Shown piece after piece: positions 9,698-20,153 of a stretch of 64,000 nt of DNA. The first letter of the stretch is position 1. Each line of letters opens with the position of its first letter. The notes under the pieces are model-generated. The model was not told the origin of the DNA. It searched no databases and was given only the letters and a program-made list of their open reading frames with translations. Location of the stretch: the NCBI RefSeq assembly GCF_017876625.1, contig NZ_JAGIOH010000001.1, positions 248,001 to 312,000 of the forward strand, in the 5' to 3' direction. The position numbers and the translations under genes are program-made. The stretch is from Streptomyces syringium. GTDB taxonomy: Bacteria > Actinomycetota > Actinomycetes > Streptomycetales > Streptomycetaceae.

Positions 9698-10074
9698 CTG
9701 CAGTACCTCCCGGGCCTATGGAACACGCCAACTGACAGCGGTGGCTGATGCGTCGCCCCGAGTATCCGGCGGAAGCGCCGGAAAGTCTGCGTGATCGCTC
9801 AACTTACCGCTGTAGAACGCCGGTTCCTGCACATTCTCCGGTTGATGCGCTGGGCGCGACCCGTGAATCTGTCCTTCCGCACCGAGGCCCGGATAGCTGA
9901 CCACCTCAGCCTGAACGATCCGATACGGAGATGGCCGACAGCGCACACCTGTTCCACTCCCCCGCCCGGGAACCCCGGGCGCTACGCCTTGTGGCAGGAG
10001 CTGCGGCTCGTCCACTCGTGGTCAAGAATGGCGTGAGTCTGTCAATCGAGCGGTGGATCGGGGGGTGGTTGGGT
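9698..10074. other. Intergenic, promoter region of the XRE gene
   Basis: No convincing gene. This should hold the promoter of the minus-strand XRE gene and the degraded left end of the IS256 copy. I could not match a left terminal repeat to the right end near 11390-11420. Confidence 0.4.
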
Positions 10075-11368
10075 TTACTGACGGGCGGCGGAGAGACGAC
10101 CGTCGAAGGTAATGTCGAAGGCGTTCATGGCGGTCTTCCAGCGCATGGTCCAGCGGGCCTGCCCCCGGCCGGTGGGGTCGAGCGACATGATTGCCATGTA
10201 GATGTACTTCAGGGCCGCGGTCTCGTTCGGGAAATGCCCGCGGGCCGTGACCGCCCGGCGGATCCTGGCGTTCACGGACTCGATCGCGTTGGTGGTGCAG
10301 ACGATGCGGCGGATCTCGGTGTCGAAGCGACGGAACGGGGTGAACTCCTCCCAGGCGTTCTCCCAGAGCCTCACGATCGCCGGATACTTCCTGCCCCAAG
10401 AACCGGCGAACTCCGCGAACCGCTCGAGTGCGGCCTCCTCCGTCGGGGCCGTGTAGACGGGCTTGAGGACCTTCGCGATCTTGTCCCAGTCCTGGCGATC
10501 GGCATAGCGGAAGGAGTTTCGCAGCAGGTGGACCACGCAGGTCTGCACGATGGTGCGGGGCCAGACGGTCTCGACCGCGTCCGGCAGGCCCTTGAGGCCG
10601 TCGCAGACGAGCATGAGCACGTCGTTGACGCCGCGGTTCTTGATCTCGGTGAGGATGTGCAGCCAGTGCTTGGCGCCCTCGCCGCCGTTGCCGGCCCCCA
10701 GCCCCAGGATGTCCCGCCGGCCCTCGACGGTGACGGCCAGGGCCACGTAGACCGGCCGGTTGGCGACGGCGCCGTCGCGGATCTTCACGTGGATCGCGTC
10801 GATGAAGACCACCGGATAGACCACGTCCAGGGGCCGGTTCTGCCACTCGGCCATCCCGTCCATGACCTTGTCGGTGATCGTTGAGATCGTCTGGCGGGAG
10901 ACCTCGGTGCCATAGACCTCCGTGAGGTGGGCCTGGACCTCACCGGTCGTCAGGCCCTTCGCGGACAGGGAGATGACCATCTCGCCCACTCCGGGCAGGC
11001 GCTTCTGCCGCTTCTTGACGATCTTCGGCTCGAAGGATCCGTCGCGGTCGCGAGGCACGGAAATCTCCACCGGCCCGACGTCCGTCAGCACGGTCTTCGC
11101 GCGGGTTCCGTGGCGCGAGTTGCCGCCGTTCTTCCCGGCCGGGTCGTGCTTGTCATAGCCGAGGTGGTCGGTGATCTCGCCCTCGAGGGCGGACTCCAGC
11201 AGCCGCTTCGTCAGCTGCTGCAGCAGCCCCGCCCTCGCCAGTCAGCTGCAAGCCCTCCGCCTGAGCGCGGGAGACCAGCTCGTCGATCAGCCGGTCGCCC
11301 ACCGCCTTCGAGACCCTCGCCTCAGACAGCTCGACGGTCTCGGCCTCGGTCATGTTCTCACTCGTCAT
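10075..11368 (-). pseudogene. IS256-family (mutator-type) transposase, one frameshift
   Basis: The main part is a nearly complete mutator-type transposase with VYPVVFIDAIHVKIRDG (first Asp), LMLVCDGLKGLPDAVE (second Asp) and RRIVCTTNAIESVNARIR (Glu region). The N-terminus from ATG 11368 (MTSENMTEAETVELSEARV) is in another frame. One extra G near 11232 breaks GGLLQQLTKRLLESAL. Correcting that base restores about 430 residues, the usual size. The right end near 11390-11420 resembles an IS256 terminal repeat; the left end is unclear. Confidence 0.85.
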
Positions 11369-11630
11369 CGGCGCATCTTCCTTGATCGGGAGTTACACCG
11401 AACGATTTACAGTCCCGTACTCCGGCGCTGCCCGGCAGGACCGTCGACATTACTGCGGCCCGCACCCACCACATCGTCATGGCATGTGAAGGCCTGCGGA
11501 TTCCGGTCCTGGCCGACAATGCCTCACGGAAGCCGGAGACACCTCAAGCAAAGCGGGCATCAGCCCCAACCGACTCACGTCAATCGTGAGGGCCGTCCAC
11601 ACTCTGGAGCAGCATCGCTGAGGATCCATA

Positions 11631-11829
11631 ATCAGCCGGCTTCACTCCGAGCGCCCCTTTCACGCGCCCTCCCCCACCCACCACAAGACCAGTACCGTAA
11701 AAGGGCCCCCGGAAACCGCGAGCCACCTGAGGGCCCATCAATTCAGCAAACCCACGGGGCTGCTGGATCACGGGGTGGAAGAGGTTCGCTGCGACATCTT
11801 CCCACTCAGATCAGCTGAAGGAAACCGTC
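11631..11829 (+). repeat. Conserved leader upstream of propeller copy 2
   Basis: About 200 bp almost repeated at 13805-14004 and 47059-47268, each directly in front of a propeller gene. Shared blocks include CCGGCTTCACTCCGAGCGCC, CACCACAAGACCAGTA and CATCAATTCAGCA. The last 30 bases (GACATCTTCCCACTCAGATC, then the AAGGA ribosome site) resemble the 3' end of the 246-aa partner gene. It probably carries the promoter. Confidence 0.7.
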
Positions 11830-12864
11830 ATGAGCAAGTACATCCTGTGCGCCAGCTCGCCGCTTCGTATCTGGACCATCGACACCAGTACAAACACCGC
11901 GAGCGGCCCAGTCACCCTGAACCAGGAACACGGCGACGTTAATTTCAAGACATGGCCGTTCACCTTCGTGGCGGATACGCCGCGGGATTTGGTCTACCAC
12001 ATCAATGGCGGCGCCAGTGTCACCGAGATCGATGTCAGCAACCCCAAGGCCCCGACCGTAACCCAGCTGAAGACGAACAAAGGGGTGAACCTGATGTGCG
12101 CAGCTCTCGCCGGCGGCTTCGGACAGCCCTCCCACGTCGACCAGCGCCTGTATGCCGGGGGCAGTGACGGGTTCATCTACACCTTTCCGCTGGACTCCAG
12201 CGGAAAGACCCGCAAAACAACGTCCGACCCCGCACCCTACGAAGTCCTCGAAGCCCACAACAGGCCCATCATCGATCTCGCCATCACCTCCGACGGCACC
12301 CACGCCTTCGCCCTCATCCAAAGCAACGACGGCAAAGCCGCCGCCGTCACCAAAGACCTCAAACCCATGCCCCACAACCCACAAAGTCACTACTACGCCG
12401 ACCGCCCCCAATGGGACACCATCCCCAACCCCCAACACATCAGCCTCAGCCCCGACGAGCGCTACCTCATCGTCACCGGCCAACTCACCTCAACTTGCAC
12501 CATCATCGACACAACCACAACCGAATCTCATGAACGCTCGCTCATCCACGGTGTTGCCAATCCGGTCCATGTTGACAACACTAGGGCATATTTCCTCACC
12601 GGCGCAACATTCCATAATGTTGACCTCGCAAGCGGGGCAACGAATAAATCCGAAATCAGCTTCAAAGAATGTACTGGATATGCCGGAATCGGGGATAAGC
12701 GTGTACTCCTCTTCGGTAGCAAGCAAGGGGCCGAAGAGTGGTCAAGCACCCTCTTCAGCTACGACGGAGAGGGGCGAGTTGATATGCCGAAAATTCATTT
12801 GGGCCCCCCAAGTGAGGATGGGATTTGTTTCCTCACTCAAACAAATCTACTGCTCGAGGTTTGA
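11830..12864 (+). CDS. Beta-propeller family protein, copy 2
   Basis: A complete 344-residue family member. The ATG is chosen from the AAGGA site eight bases upstream and the start MSKYILCASSPLRIWTIDTS shared with the paralogues. Residues 40-200 form the near-invariant core (FTFVADTPRDLVYHINGG, AALAGGFGQPSHVDQRLYAG). YVTN-like blades are visible at 154-165 (SDGTHAFALIQS) and 207-216 (SPDERYLIVT). Residues 217-330 are strongly divergent and AT-richer, and the end NLLLEV is shared. The subtype matches copy 7. No signal peptide or membrane segment is present. It may be a binding module with variable loops, but the target is unknown. Confidence 0.9.
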   Translation: MSKYILCASSPLRIWTIDTSTNTASGPVTLNQEHGDVNFKTWPFTFVADTPRDLVYHINGGASVTEIDVSNPKAPTVTQLKTNKGVNLMCAALAGGFGQPSHVDQRLYAGGSDGFIYTFPLDSSGKTRKTTSDPAPYEVLEAHNRPIIDLAITSDGTHAFALIQSNDGKAAAVTKDLKPMPHNPQSHYYADRPQWDTIPNPQHISLSPDERYLIVTGQLTSTCTIIDTTTTESHERSLIHGVANPVHVDNTRAYFLTGATFHNVDLASGATNKSEISFKECTGYAGIGDKRVLLFGSKQGAEEWSSTLFSYDGEGRVDMPKIHLGPPSEDGICFLTQTNLLLEV

Positions 12865-12949
12865 TCCCCGACCTTCCAGTGGACGGCTCTATACCCCGAA
12901 GCGAACCTTCCGCTCGGGAAATAAACACCCGGAAGGCCACCGGACCTTT

Positions 12950-13660
12950 TCAACGTTGTCTCTCCAGGGTGAGGACCGCGGCGGCGATGTCCGTCATGCG
13001 ATGCGGGATGCAGCGGCTCCGGCGGAAGATCCACCAGGACCTCTGGCGGGCGACGCCTCGTTCGACAGGAGCGCGGGTTTGGGCGAGTGCCGGGTTCAAC
13101 GGCCGTTCGGTCGGTGCCAGTTCGCCGTTGGGCGGGCGCCGGGTGGCGGTCGTGCCCAGGAGCCGGCGCCGATGTAGGCGCGGTCGGCGACGATCGGGAC
13201 ACCCTGGCGTTCGCAGATTCGGATGATGCGGTGGGTGCAGGTGGCGGTCAGATCGTGAGCACGGCCCGGCAAGGCCGGCGAGATCCACAGCCTGCGAGAT
13301 CGGTGGCGACCTGCATGTTCACGCAGTGGCGCCGGTGCCTGCGGGAGTGATCGGCGCGTCCGTCGCCCAGGAGGTCGCACATGCTGAGCGTGCCGTCCAG
13401 GAGCACGTAGGCCGGGTCGTGCTCGCGCAGGGTCTTGAGCAGGCCCGAGGCCCGGTCGGGGAGAAGCCGCACGACGGCGGTGGTGTAGGCGTGGGCGGTG
13501 CCTACGGATATGCCGAACCCGGCGGCGATCTGCGCGAGAGTGTCGTGCTTGCGCAGGTGGGCGAGAGCGACGAGGGCGCGCTCGTGCGGCGGGAACTTGC
13601 AGCGGCGGTCACCCTCACGGGCAACGATGAGCATGGTTACCACTCGACCAGCGCATGAGG
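12950..13660 (-). pseudogene. DDE_4 (HARBI1-like) transposase, frameshifted
   Basis: The N-terminal part ([23 protein letters not shown]-like [35 protein letters not shown]) runs from about 13645. After a frameshift near 13300 the C-terminal part continues with [32 protein letters not shown] and APVERGVARQRSWWIFRRS. At least two frameshifts are present. It separates copies 2 and 3. Confidence 0.75.
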
Positions 13661-13804
13661 CTGGACGAGTGCGGCAGGGCAGGGAACCAACGGGGCTCTT
13701 GGACCGGCAGGTTGAGGCTTCGAATACCTCACCCAACGGCAAGGGAGCCCCGTCCGTTGCGGGCACCAAGGTCATCACGCATCGGCGGTGACGCTGAAAA
13801 GGTT

Positions 13805-14004
13805 CAGTCAGCCGGCTTCACTCCGAGCGCCCCCTTCGCGCGCCCTCCCCGCCCACCACAAGACCAGTACGGTAAAAAGGGCCCCAAAGTCCGCGAGCCA
13901 CCTGAGGGCCCATCAATTCAGCAAACCTACGGGGCTGCTGAATCACGGGGTGGAAGAGGTTCGCTGCGACACCTTCCCAGTGAGATCAGCTGAAGGAAAC
14001 CGTC
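13805..14004 (+). repeat. Conserved leader upstream of propeller copy 3
   Basis: Second instance of the roughly 200-bp leader. Here the partner-gene remnant just before the start is clearest: CGACACCTTCCCAGTGAGAT compares with the partner's coding end for WDTFQLKTS. Confidence 0.7.
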
Positions 14005-15045
14005 ATGAGAAAGTACATCCTGTGCGCCAGCTCGCCGCTTCGTATCTGGACCATCGACACCAGTACAAACACCGCGACCGGCACAGCCCCCCTGAACCAG
14101 GAACACATGGACATCCAGGACAAGACATGGCCGTTCACCTTCGTGGCGGATACCCCACGGGATTTGGTCTACCACATCAATGGCGGCGCCAGTGTCACCG
14201 AGATCGATGTCAGCAACCCCAAGGCCCCGACCGTCACCCAGCTGAAGACGAACAAAGGGGTGAACCTGATGTCCGCCGCTCTCGCCGGCGGCTTCGGACA
14301 GCCCTCCCACGTCGACCAGCGCCTGTATGCCGGCGGCAGTGACGGGTTCATCTACACCTTTCCCCTCGACTCCAGCGGAAAGACCCGCAAGACAACGTCC
14401 GACCCCGCACCCTACGAAGTCCTGGAAGCCCACAACAGGCCCATCATCGATCTCGCCATCACCTCCGACGGCACCCACGCCTTCGCCCTCATCCAAAGCA
14501 ACGACGGCAAAGCCGCCGCCGTCACCAAAGACCTCAAACCCATGCCCCACAACCCACAAAGTCACTACTACGCCGACCGCCCCCAATGGGACACCATCCC
14601 CAACCCCACCAGTATCAGCCTCACCCCCGACGAACGCTACCTCATCGTCACTGCCAACAACTCAAACATGTGCACCATCATCGACACGAAGACAACCGAA
14701 TCCCACCAACGCCATCTCGCCACCGACCCCGTTTTCGCACCTAGGCCAGTACGCGTTGACGACTCTACCGCCTATTTTAACAGCCTCGGCGAGTTCCATA
14801 AAATTGACCTCGCCAGCGGAGAGGCAAAGTCTGAGGTTAATCCTGGATTGGCTGGCGTAGTCGGGACCGGGGATAAGCATGTGCTGCTCACCCTGACCGC
14901 CCAGTACAAGGAGGGAACGGATTACTTGTCATGTGTCCTCTTTACCTATGATGGGAAGGAACGAGTTGATATGCCAGCGATGAATTTCGGCCCCGCCGAG
15001 AGGATCTGGTTGCTTATTGGAACAAACCTGCTGCTCGAGGTCTGA
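14005..15045 (+). CDS. Beta-propeller family protein, copy 3
   Basis: A complete 346-residue member starting MRKYILCASSPLRIWTIDTS. The core is nearly identical to copy 2. The variable region (RPVRVDDSTAYFNSLGEFHK, GLAGVVGTGDKHVLLTL) makes it the same subtype as copies 1 and 6. Differences from copy 1 cluster after LIVT, after the SHQR segment and just before NLLLEV, as expected for surface loops. The same ribosome-site context as copy 2 supports the start. No signal peptide is present. Confidence 0.9.
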   Translation: MRKYILCASSPLRIWTIDTSTNTATGTAPLNQEHMDIQDKTWPFTFVADTPRDLVYHINGGASVTEIDVSNPKAPTVTQLKTNKGVNLMSAALAGGFGQPSHVDQRLYAGGSDGFIYTFPLDSSGKTRKTTSDPAPYEVLEAHNRPIIDLAITSDGTHAFALIQSNDGKAAAVTKDLKPMPHNPQSHYYADRPQWDTIPNPTSISLTPDERYLIVTANNSNMCTIIDTKTTESHQRHLATDPVFAPRPVRVDDSTAYFNSLGEFHKIDLASGEAKSEVNPGLAGVVGTGDKHVLLTLTAQYKEGTDYLSCVLFTYDGKERVDMPAMNFGPAERIWLLIGTNLLLEV

Positions 15046-15189
15046 TTCCCGGGCTGCTTGCGGACGACTCCACACCTCAAGGCGACGTGTCCCTCGCGAG
15101 GAGAGGAGAGGAGTGGAGTCGCGTAAGCGCTGGCGCCCGTGGTTCTGGAGACAGGCATAGTTGTGACCAGGTGCTGCCCGCTGGGCGGC

Positions 15190-15620
15190 CGCCGGGGCCT
15201 GACGCAACGAGGTGCTGGCGCCGGGCGGTACTGGGAGCGAGAGCAGTAGGCTTGTCACCAGGATGAGGACCGCAGCGGCGATGGTGTTCCTGCCATGGGG
15301 ACTGCACCGGGCCCGGCGGAAGATCCGCCAGGAATTCAGTCGCGCGATGCTTCGTTCGGCTGGCGCTCTTCCTCGCCGACAGGGCCCGGTTGATCGTCTG
15401 CCGGGCTCGTGGCGAGGCCCGGCCGGGAAGCCGTCTGAGCCGGTGTGGTCGCTCATGAGCCGGCGCCGCTGTAGGCACGGTCGGCGAGGACGGGAGCGCC
15501 CTGGCGTTCGCAGATCCCGGTGCGGGCCGCGGTCAGGTCATGGGTGCGGCCCAGCAGCGCGGGCGAGATCCACAGCAGGCCACCCGCGGGTCCAAGAGTC
15601 TGCCTTGGTCGGACGCGTCT
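15190..15620 (-). pseudogene. DDE_4 transposase C-terminal fragment
   Basis: The minus strand encodes GLLWISPALLGRTHDLTAAR and RQGAPVLADRAYSGAGS, then in other frames RQTINRALSARKSASRTKH. It is a shorter, more eroded relative of the element at 12950-13660. Confidence 0.55.
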
Positions 15621-15725
15621 GCTCTGGCCTTCGCCCTCTGCGGCGGCGGCACCCCCTTGCGTCCCGTCACTCGACGCTCGCCCACTGCGGGGGCCGTTCC
15701 CTGCCTCGAGAGGTGAGACGTATCC

Positions 15726-16560
15726 ATGCATAAGGCATACATCAGCGCTACCGGAACGTTGCTTCCCGGACCGCCGATTTCCAACGACGCGATCGATGCC
15801 TACAGGGGCATCGCTGGTGAGCCGAATGCGGTTCTACGGAAGTCGCCCCTCTACGACCGCGGTATCACCTACCGGAATTACGGCATCAAGACGAAGCAGG
15901 AGAGCCAGGTTAGCCTGGCGGGATCACTGCCTCGGCCGTACGGAATGCTTTGACAGGGCTGGGCTGGCCCCCGACGAGGTGGTGTTTCTCGCCACCGGCA
16001 CCCAGATCCCGGATCTCGTCATGCCGGGGCTGGCCAGCATGGTCCATGCTGAACTGCAGTCCCGGCTTTGTGAGATCGTCTCTGCGGCTGGCGTGTGTAC
16101 GGTTGGGATGATGGCACTCAAGAGCGCGTATATCAACGTCCGGTCGGGGGGAAGGGAACGGCGGTGGTCACGGTCGGCGAGTTCATGTCCCGCGTGTTGA
16201 AGTCCTCTCGGTATGCGGATCAGGTGGCCGTGATCGCGGGCGGCGGGGGGCAGCTTGCCAAGGAGACAGCGTTCCGGCGGTACATGCTGTCTGACGGTAC
16301 CGGTGCCGTTCTCGTCCAGGACCGCCCGCCTCACAGGGGGTCAGCTTGCGCATCGACTGGATCTCCTTGGTCTCCTACTCCTCTTCTGGCCCGACACGTA
16401 TGTTCCTGGGCGGCGGGAGCCGGCGGCGACGGGGAGCGCTGACGGTGGGACTATGCCTCAGCAGTCGAGGCGACGGCCGACGGTGCCCTGGCCTTGCGGC
16501 AGAAGCTGACGCTGCTGCCGCACATGATCGAGCTGGTCGTGGCGTTGCCTGCGCAAGCAA
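15726..16560 (+). pseudogene. 3-oxoacyl-ACP synthase III-like protein, multiply frameshifted
   Basis: The ATG at 15726 follows a good GAGAGGTGAG ribosome site and begins MHKAYISATGTLLPGPPIS. Continuous homologous segments then appear in changing frames: PDEVVFLATGTQIPDLVMPG, EIVSAAGVCTVGMMALKSAY with the active-site Cys context, VTVGEFMSRVLKSSRYADQ, ETAFRRYMLSDGTGAVLVQD and LRIDWISLVSYS. Together they cover most of a FabH/CerJ-like ketosynthase of about 340 residues that normally makes or transfers acyl chains in lipid or polyketide metabolism. At least four frameshifts make it non-functional. No biosynthetic partners remain nearby. Confidence 0.75.
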
Positions 16561-16832
16561 CGCCGGAGTCTGACGCGGGTGCAGGCCACCGCTTCCTGTC
16601 GCGCGTGAGCGAGGCGCTGCCCCGAGTTCCCCGCACGGGTTCTCCCGCTACGCAGGGGCGCAGTCGTGCGGCAGGGGGGTGACCGTGCCGGTGCTGGTGT
16701 GGGTGCCCCGTTGACGACGGCCTCGGACGTGCTGGCGACCAGGATCCCGAGGAAACCGGCGGCGGTATCGGCTGGAGGCTAGCGGGCCCCGCTTGGCGAT
16801 GGTGTGGGGCGACGGTGGGAACGCCACAGCTC

Positions 16833-17366
16833 TCAACGGCAGGTGCTCCACCAGTTTTCGTGTGGGCTCCCGATGGCGTAGGCCCACAGGCGCCCGGCAC
16901 TGTGGGCCAGAAGCCGCAGCACCGTGGCCGGGTCTCCCCCATCGGAAAGGGCCGCCAGGTCCCGGGCGTGGCGCACGGTGTCCAGAGCGGCATCCCGGGC
17001 GCGCCCGCCTTCGGGCAGGTGCCTGGCGAACGCCTGCGAGGGGCCAGCCAGAGCGGTGATATGCAACGCCAACCGGGTACGGGCAGCCGTGGCGAGCGGA
17101 CCGTGGGGATGTGAGCTCGCCAAGTACAGCGCCTGGTCGATGTCCCGGCCCACGTCCGCGGCCAGCGGCAGTACCGCCAGATCCCGCACCTGGCGAGGCG
17201 GCCGATCCCGTGAGCCCAGGAACCGCGCCGTGCGGTGCTGCGGCCCCAACGCACGGAACCGGGCAGGTGGCTTGCGCTGTGTGCGACGCCGGGCAAGCTG
17301 AATCGTGGCCACCGCCCCGCGGTCCGGAGCCGCCTCTTGAGCCGTTATCCGCAGGTGGGGCTGCAT
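16833..17366 (-). CDS. Hypothetical protein, 177 aa
   Basis: The helical C-terminal half (DIDQALYLASSHPHGPL, ARDAALDTVRHARDLAALSD, LLAHSAGRLWAYAIGS) has composition expected of a real protein, while the first 60 residues are Arg-rich and may not be translated. I do not recognise a family. It lies between the ketosynthase remnant and a transposase fragment, and could be a truncated gene. Confidence 0.4.
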   Translation of the reverse strand: MQPHLRITAQEAAPDRGAVATIQLARRRTQRKPPARFRALGPQHRTARFLGSRDRPPRQVRDLAVLPLAADVGRDIDQALYLASSHPHGPLATAARTRLALHITALAGPSQAFARHLPEGGRARDAALDTVRHARDLAALSDGGDPATVLRLLAHSAGRLWAYAIGSPHENWWSTCR

Positions 17367-17394
17367 AGGGAGTCTCCGTACGGATGGGTCTGCG

Positions 17395-17634
17395 TGAATG
17401 AACCTTTTTCATTCTGGATAGCTGCAGGTGAGGAGGGTGTGGACGGCCGTGACGATCCGTCCGACGCGGTTGGTGGGGCATCTGGTCCGGCGAAGGACGC
17501 GGCAGGACTTGAGGCGGGCGAAGGCGCGTTCTCCCGGAGTGCGAAGCCGGGCATGTACGCGGTTGAATCGCTGGTAGTGCGGCGGTTGGATGCGGTGGTG
17601 GTAGGGGGTGCGGACGGTGGCGCCGGCTCCTTGG
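17395..17634 (-). pseudogene. DDE_4 transposase C-terminal part, adjacent to IS21
   Basis: The minus strand matches the 3' end of the element at 53868-54762, including the terminal repeat (AATGAACCTTTTTCATTC near 17396) and the segment HARLRTPGERAFARLKSC. The matching N-terminal part lies on the other side of the IS21 copy at 20320-20696, with about 285 bp of the middle missing. Confidence 0.7.
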
Positions 17635-17736
17635 TGTCCACGGACACGCGGTCATCCGGGTGAGCGGACATTGCACCTCTTTGTGGGCGGACAGTTCATC
17701 TCCTTGTGCGGTGTGACTTTTCGTCCCTCGACTGGC

Positions 17737-18573
17737 TCAGTGCAGTGGCTTGACGCCCTTGCCCGTGGTTGCCTGGGTGAGCCGGAGGCTGCTGCCCTCG
17801 GTCAGGACGATGTGCGCGTGATGCAACAGCCGGTCGACTGCTGCCGTGGCGAGCGTCTTGGGCATGATCGAGTCGAATCCCGACGGATGCAGGTTCGAGG
17901 TCACGATCACGGACCTGCGTTCGTAGGCGGCATCGATCACCCGGTAGAACGCCTCGGCGGCGGCCTGGCCGGACGGCAGCATCCCGATGTCGTCCAGGAT
18001 GATGAGGTTGGCCCGGGTGATCTTCGCGATCGCCTTCGCGACGGAGTTGTCGACGGTGGCCCGGCCGACGTGGGCGGTCAGCGATTCGAGGCTGAACCAG
18101 GCGACTTGCATGCCCCGGTCGATGGCCTTGTGGGCCAGGGCCTCGGCGAAGTGGCTCTTGCCGGTGCCCGACGGGCCGGCGATGGCGAGGTTCTCCGACC
18201 GGCCGACCCATTCCAGCGTCATCAGGGCCTGCTGGGTCGGAGCGGGGATGGAGGAGTCCTCCTCCCGCCAGGAGCTGAACGTCTTGCCGGTGGGCAGGTT
18301 CGCCTGCTTGCGGTGGCTGCGGCGGGTCGCCGCCTCCCGGCCCTTGATCTCCTCTTCCAGCAGGATCCGCAGCACTTCGGCCGGGTCCCAGCGTTGCGAC
18401 CGGGCGGTGGCCAGCACGTCCGGGGCCGCCTTGCGCAAGTAGGGGAACCGCATCCGCTTCAGGACGGATTCCAGATCGGCCGGGATCGGCGGCGGGGCCG
18501 GTGAGGAGGGGACCGGAGACGGGGCCGGGACGGGCTGGTCGGTTTCCGGGTCCAGCAACGCGATGCCGGTCAT
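17737..18573 (-). CDS. istB: IS21 helper ATPase IstB, copy A
   Basis: A 278-residue AAA+ ATPase. Walker A is GPSGTGKSH and Walker B is LIILDDIG. The N-terminal part (MRFPYLRKAAPDVLATARSQ) is the usual IstB binding region. IstB loads and activates the IstA transposase. Its ATG overlaps the istA stop by four bases (ATGA), giving translational coupling. Protein identical to copy B, which indicates recent movement. Confidence 0.95.
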   Translation of the reverse strand: MTGIALLDPETDQPVPAPSPVPSSPAPPPIPADLESVLKRMRFPYLRKAAPDVLATARSQRWDPAEVLRILLEEEIKGREAATRRSHRKQANLPTGKTFSSWREEDSSIPAPTQQALMTLEWVGRSENLAIAGPSGTGKSHFAEALAHKAIDRGMQVAWFSLESLTAHVGRATVDNSVAKAIAKITRANLIILDDIGMLPSGQAAAEAFYRVIDAAYERRSVIVTSNLHPSGFDSIMPKTLATAAVDRLLHHAHIVLTEGSSLRLTQATTGKGVKPLH

Positions 18574-20153
18574 GGAAGATTCCTTTCTGCCGGGCCGCCG
18601 TTGCGGCCGAAGTCAGCCCAGGCGGAAGTGCCGGGCTGAACGGAGTGGGCCTCGTCGGCGACGACGAGGTCGGCGGGACGGACGCCGGACTTGCGATGCT
18701 GGACGATGGAGAGCAGGTCGTCCTCGGCGAATCGGCCCGCGGTCGCGGCAAGCCCCAGCGACATGTCGACCTCGGCGACACTGACCAGGGCCGCGAGCTC
18801 GACGGCGGCGGCCATCTTCACCCGCATCCGGGTGGTCCCCGCCGCAGCGGCCTCGATCAGCCAGGACTTCGCCCCGGGACCGAGCGCGAGGAAGGCTTCC
18901 TCGGCGGCATCGACGGGCCGGGGCCGCGGCGGCTTCGGTGAACCGTCCATCTCCTGCGGGTGGTTGGGATAGTGCTCGGCGAGGATGACCGGACGGCCGG
19001 GCAGAGCGATCTCGTGCCGGGCGACTTCCGCCAGGCCGGCCGGGCCCTGCATCCATTCCGGCCGGTGAGCCAGCTTCGACAGGTCGGCCACGACGACCAG
19101 CTCGTCGCCGTCGACCCTCACCCAGGCTTCCTGGCCGACCAGCCCGGACGGCGTCGAATAGCGCACGGACCCGAAACGGACGGTCTGGTCCCGCAGCACC
19201 TGTCTCGACTCGCCCAGCGCGAGCGTGTGAGGCGCCGGCGGCAGCGGATGCAGCCTGGTCCGCTCGACGTCGAGCATCGAGGACGGAGCCTTGCCCGTCT
19301 CGCGGTGGGTCCGGTTGTTCACCGTCTGGCAGAAGATCGCGCACTCGCCGCGGAGCTCGGCGAACGAGTCGTACTCCTTGCGGAGATTCGCCGTCGTGGG
19401 CACCAGATCCGCCTTCGCGATGCGGACCGTCGCCTCCGACCCGCCTTTGGACTCGGGATCGAAGGGGACACACGTGTGAACCTGCATCCCGTAATGCCGC
19501 CCCGTCGCGACGACTTGGGGATGACGGACCGCGATGCCGGCGACCCGGTCGATCGTGACCGTCTTCTCGTTGTCGGTCAGCGCATAGGTCGGCGCCCCGC
19601 CGATCGCCCGCAAGGTCGAGTCGATGCAGGTCACCAGCGTCGGCAGAGTCCGGTCCCAGGTCGGGATCACCACCCGGAACCGCGACCAGGCCAGCCACGC
19701 GCAGAACAACAGCGTCACGCGGGGCTCACCGCCGCCCGGGCCCGGGACCTTCGGCCCCCAGCCCCAGTCGAACTGCAACCACAGCCCCGGCTCGGTGATC
19801 CAGGGCCGATAGGTCCGCTGGTTCCCGGCCCGCCAGGCTTCCTTCGCCTTCGCCACCGCCCGCCGGGTCGTGCGCTCATCACCGGTGAACCCCAGCAGGA
19901 CCAGGCGGTCGTGGAGCTTGTCGGCCCGCACCCTGCCCTGCGATCGGTCGACCCACTCCTCGATCTTCGGCATGAACGGGTCGATCATCTTCGGCCGGCG
20001 GACGAGACCGGTTGGCCGACCGGTGTCCCTCATCCGTGCGTAACGTCGCACGGTCTTGGGATCGACCCCCGCCAGCGCAGCCGCGGAATGCGCACATTCA
20101 GTGGCGTCCAGGGCCTCGAAGATTTCCATGATCTCCCTGTCAGACTTCTTCAA
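18570..20153 (-). CDS. istA: IS21 transposase IstA, copy A
   Basis: A 527-residue transposase with an N-terminal HTH (AHSAAALAGVDPKTVRRYAR) and an rve-type core: Asp in QFDWGWGP, Asp in TYALTDNEKT and Glu in the ESKGGSEATVRIAK region. It is followed by a beta-barrel domain (RFGSVRYSTPSGLVGQEAWV). Full length for the family. Protein identical to copy B. Confidence 0.95.
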   Translation of the reverse strand: MKKSDREIMEIFEALDATECAHSAAALAGVDPKTVRRYARMRDTGRPTGLVRRPKMIDPFMPKIEEWVDRSQGRVRADKLHDRLVLLGFTGDERTTRRAVAKAKEAWRAGNQRTYRPWITEPGLWLQFDWGWGPKVPGPGGGEPRVTLLFCAWLAWSRFRVVIPTWDRTLPTLVTCIDSTLRAIGGAPTYALTDNEKTVTIDRVAGIAVRHPQVVATGRHYGMQVHTCVPFDPESKGGSEATVRIAKADLVPTTANLRKEYDSFAELRGECAIFCQTVNNRTHRETGKAPSSMLDVERTRLHPLPPAPHTLALGESRQVLRDQTVRFGSVRYSTPSGLVGQEAWVRVDGDELVVVADLSKLAHRPEWMQGPAGLAEVARHEIALPGRPVILAEHYPNHPQEMDGSPKPPRPRPVDAAEEAFLALGPGAKSWLIEAAAAGTTRMRVKMAAAVELAALVSVAEVDMSLGLAATAGRFAEDDLLSIVQHRKSGVRPADLVVADEAHSVQPGTSAWADFGRNGGPAERNLP

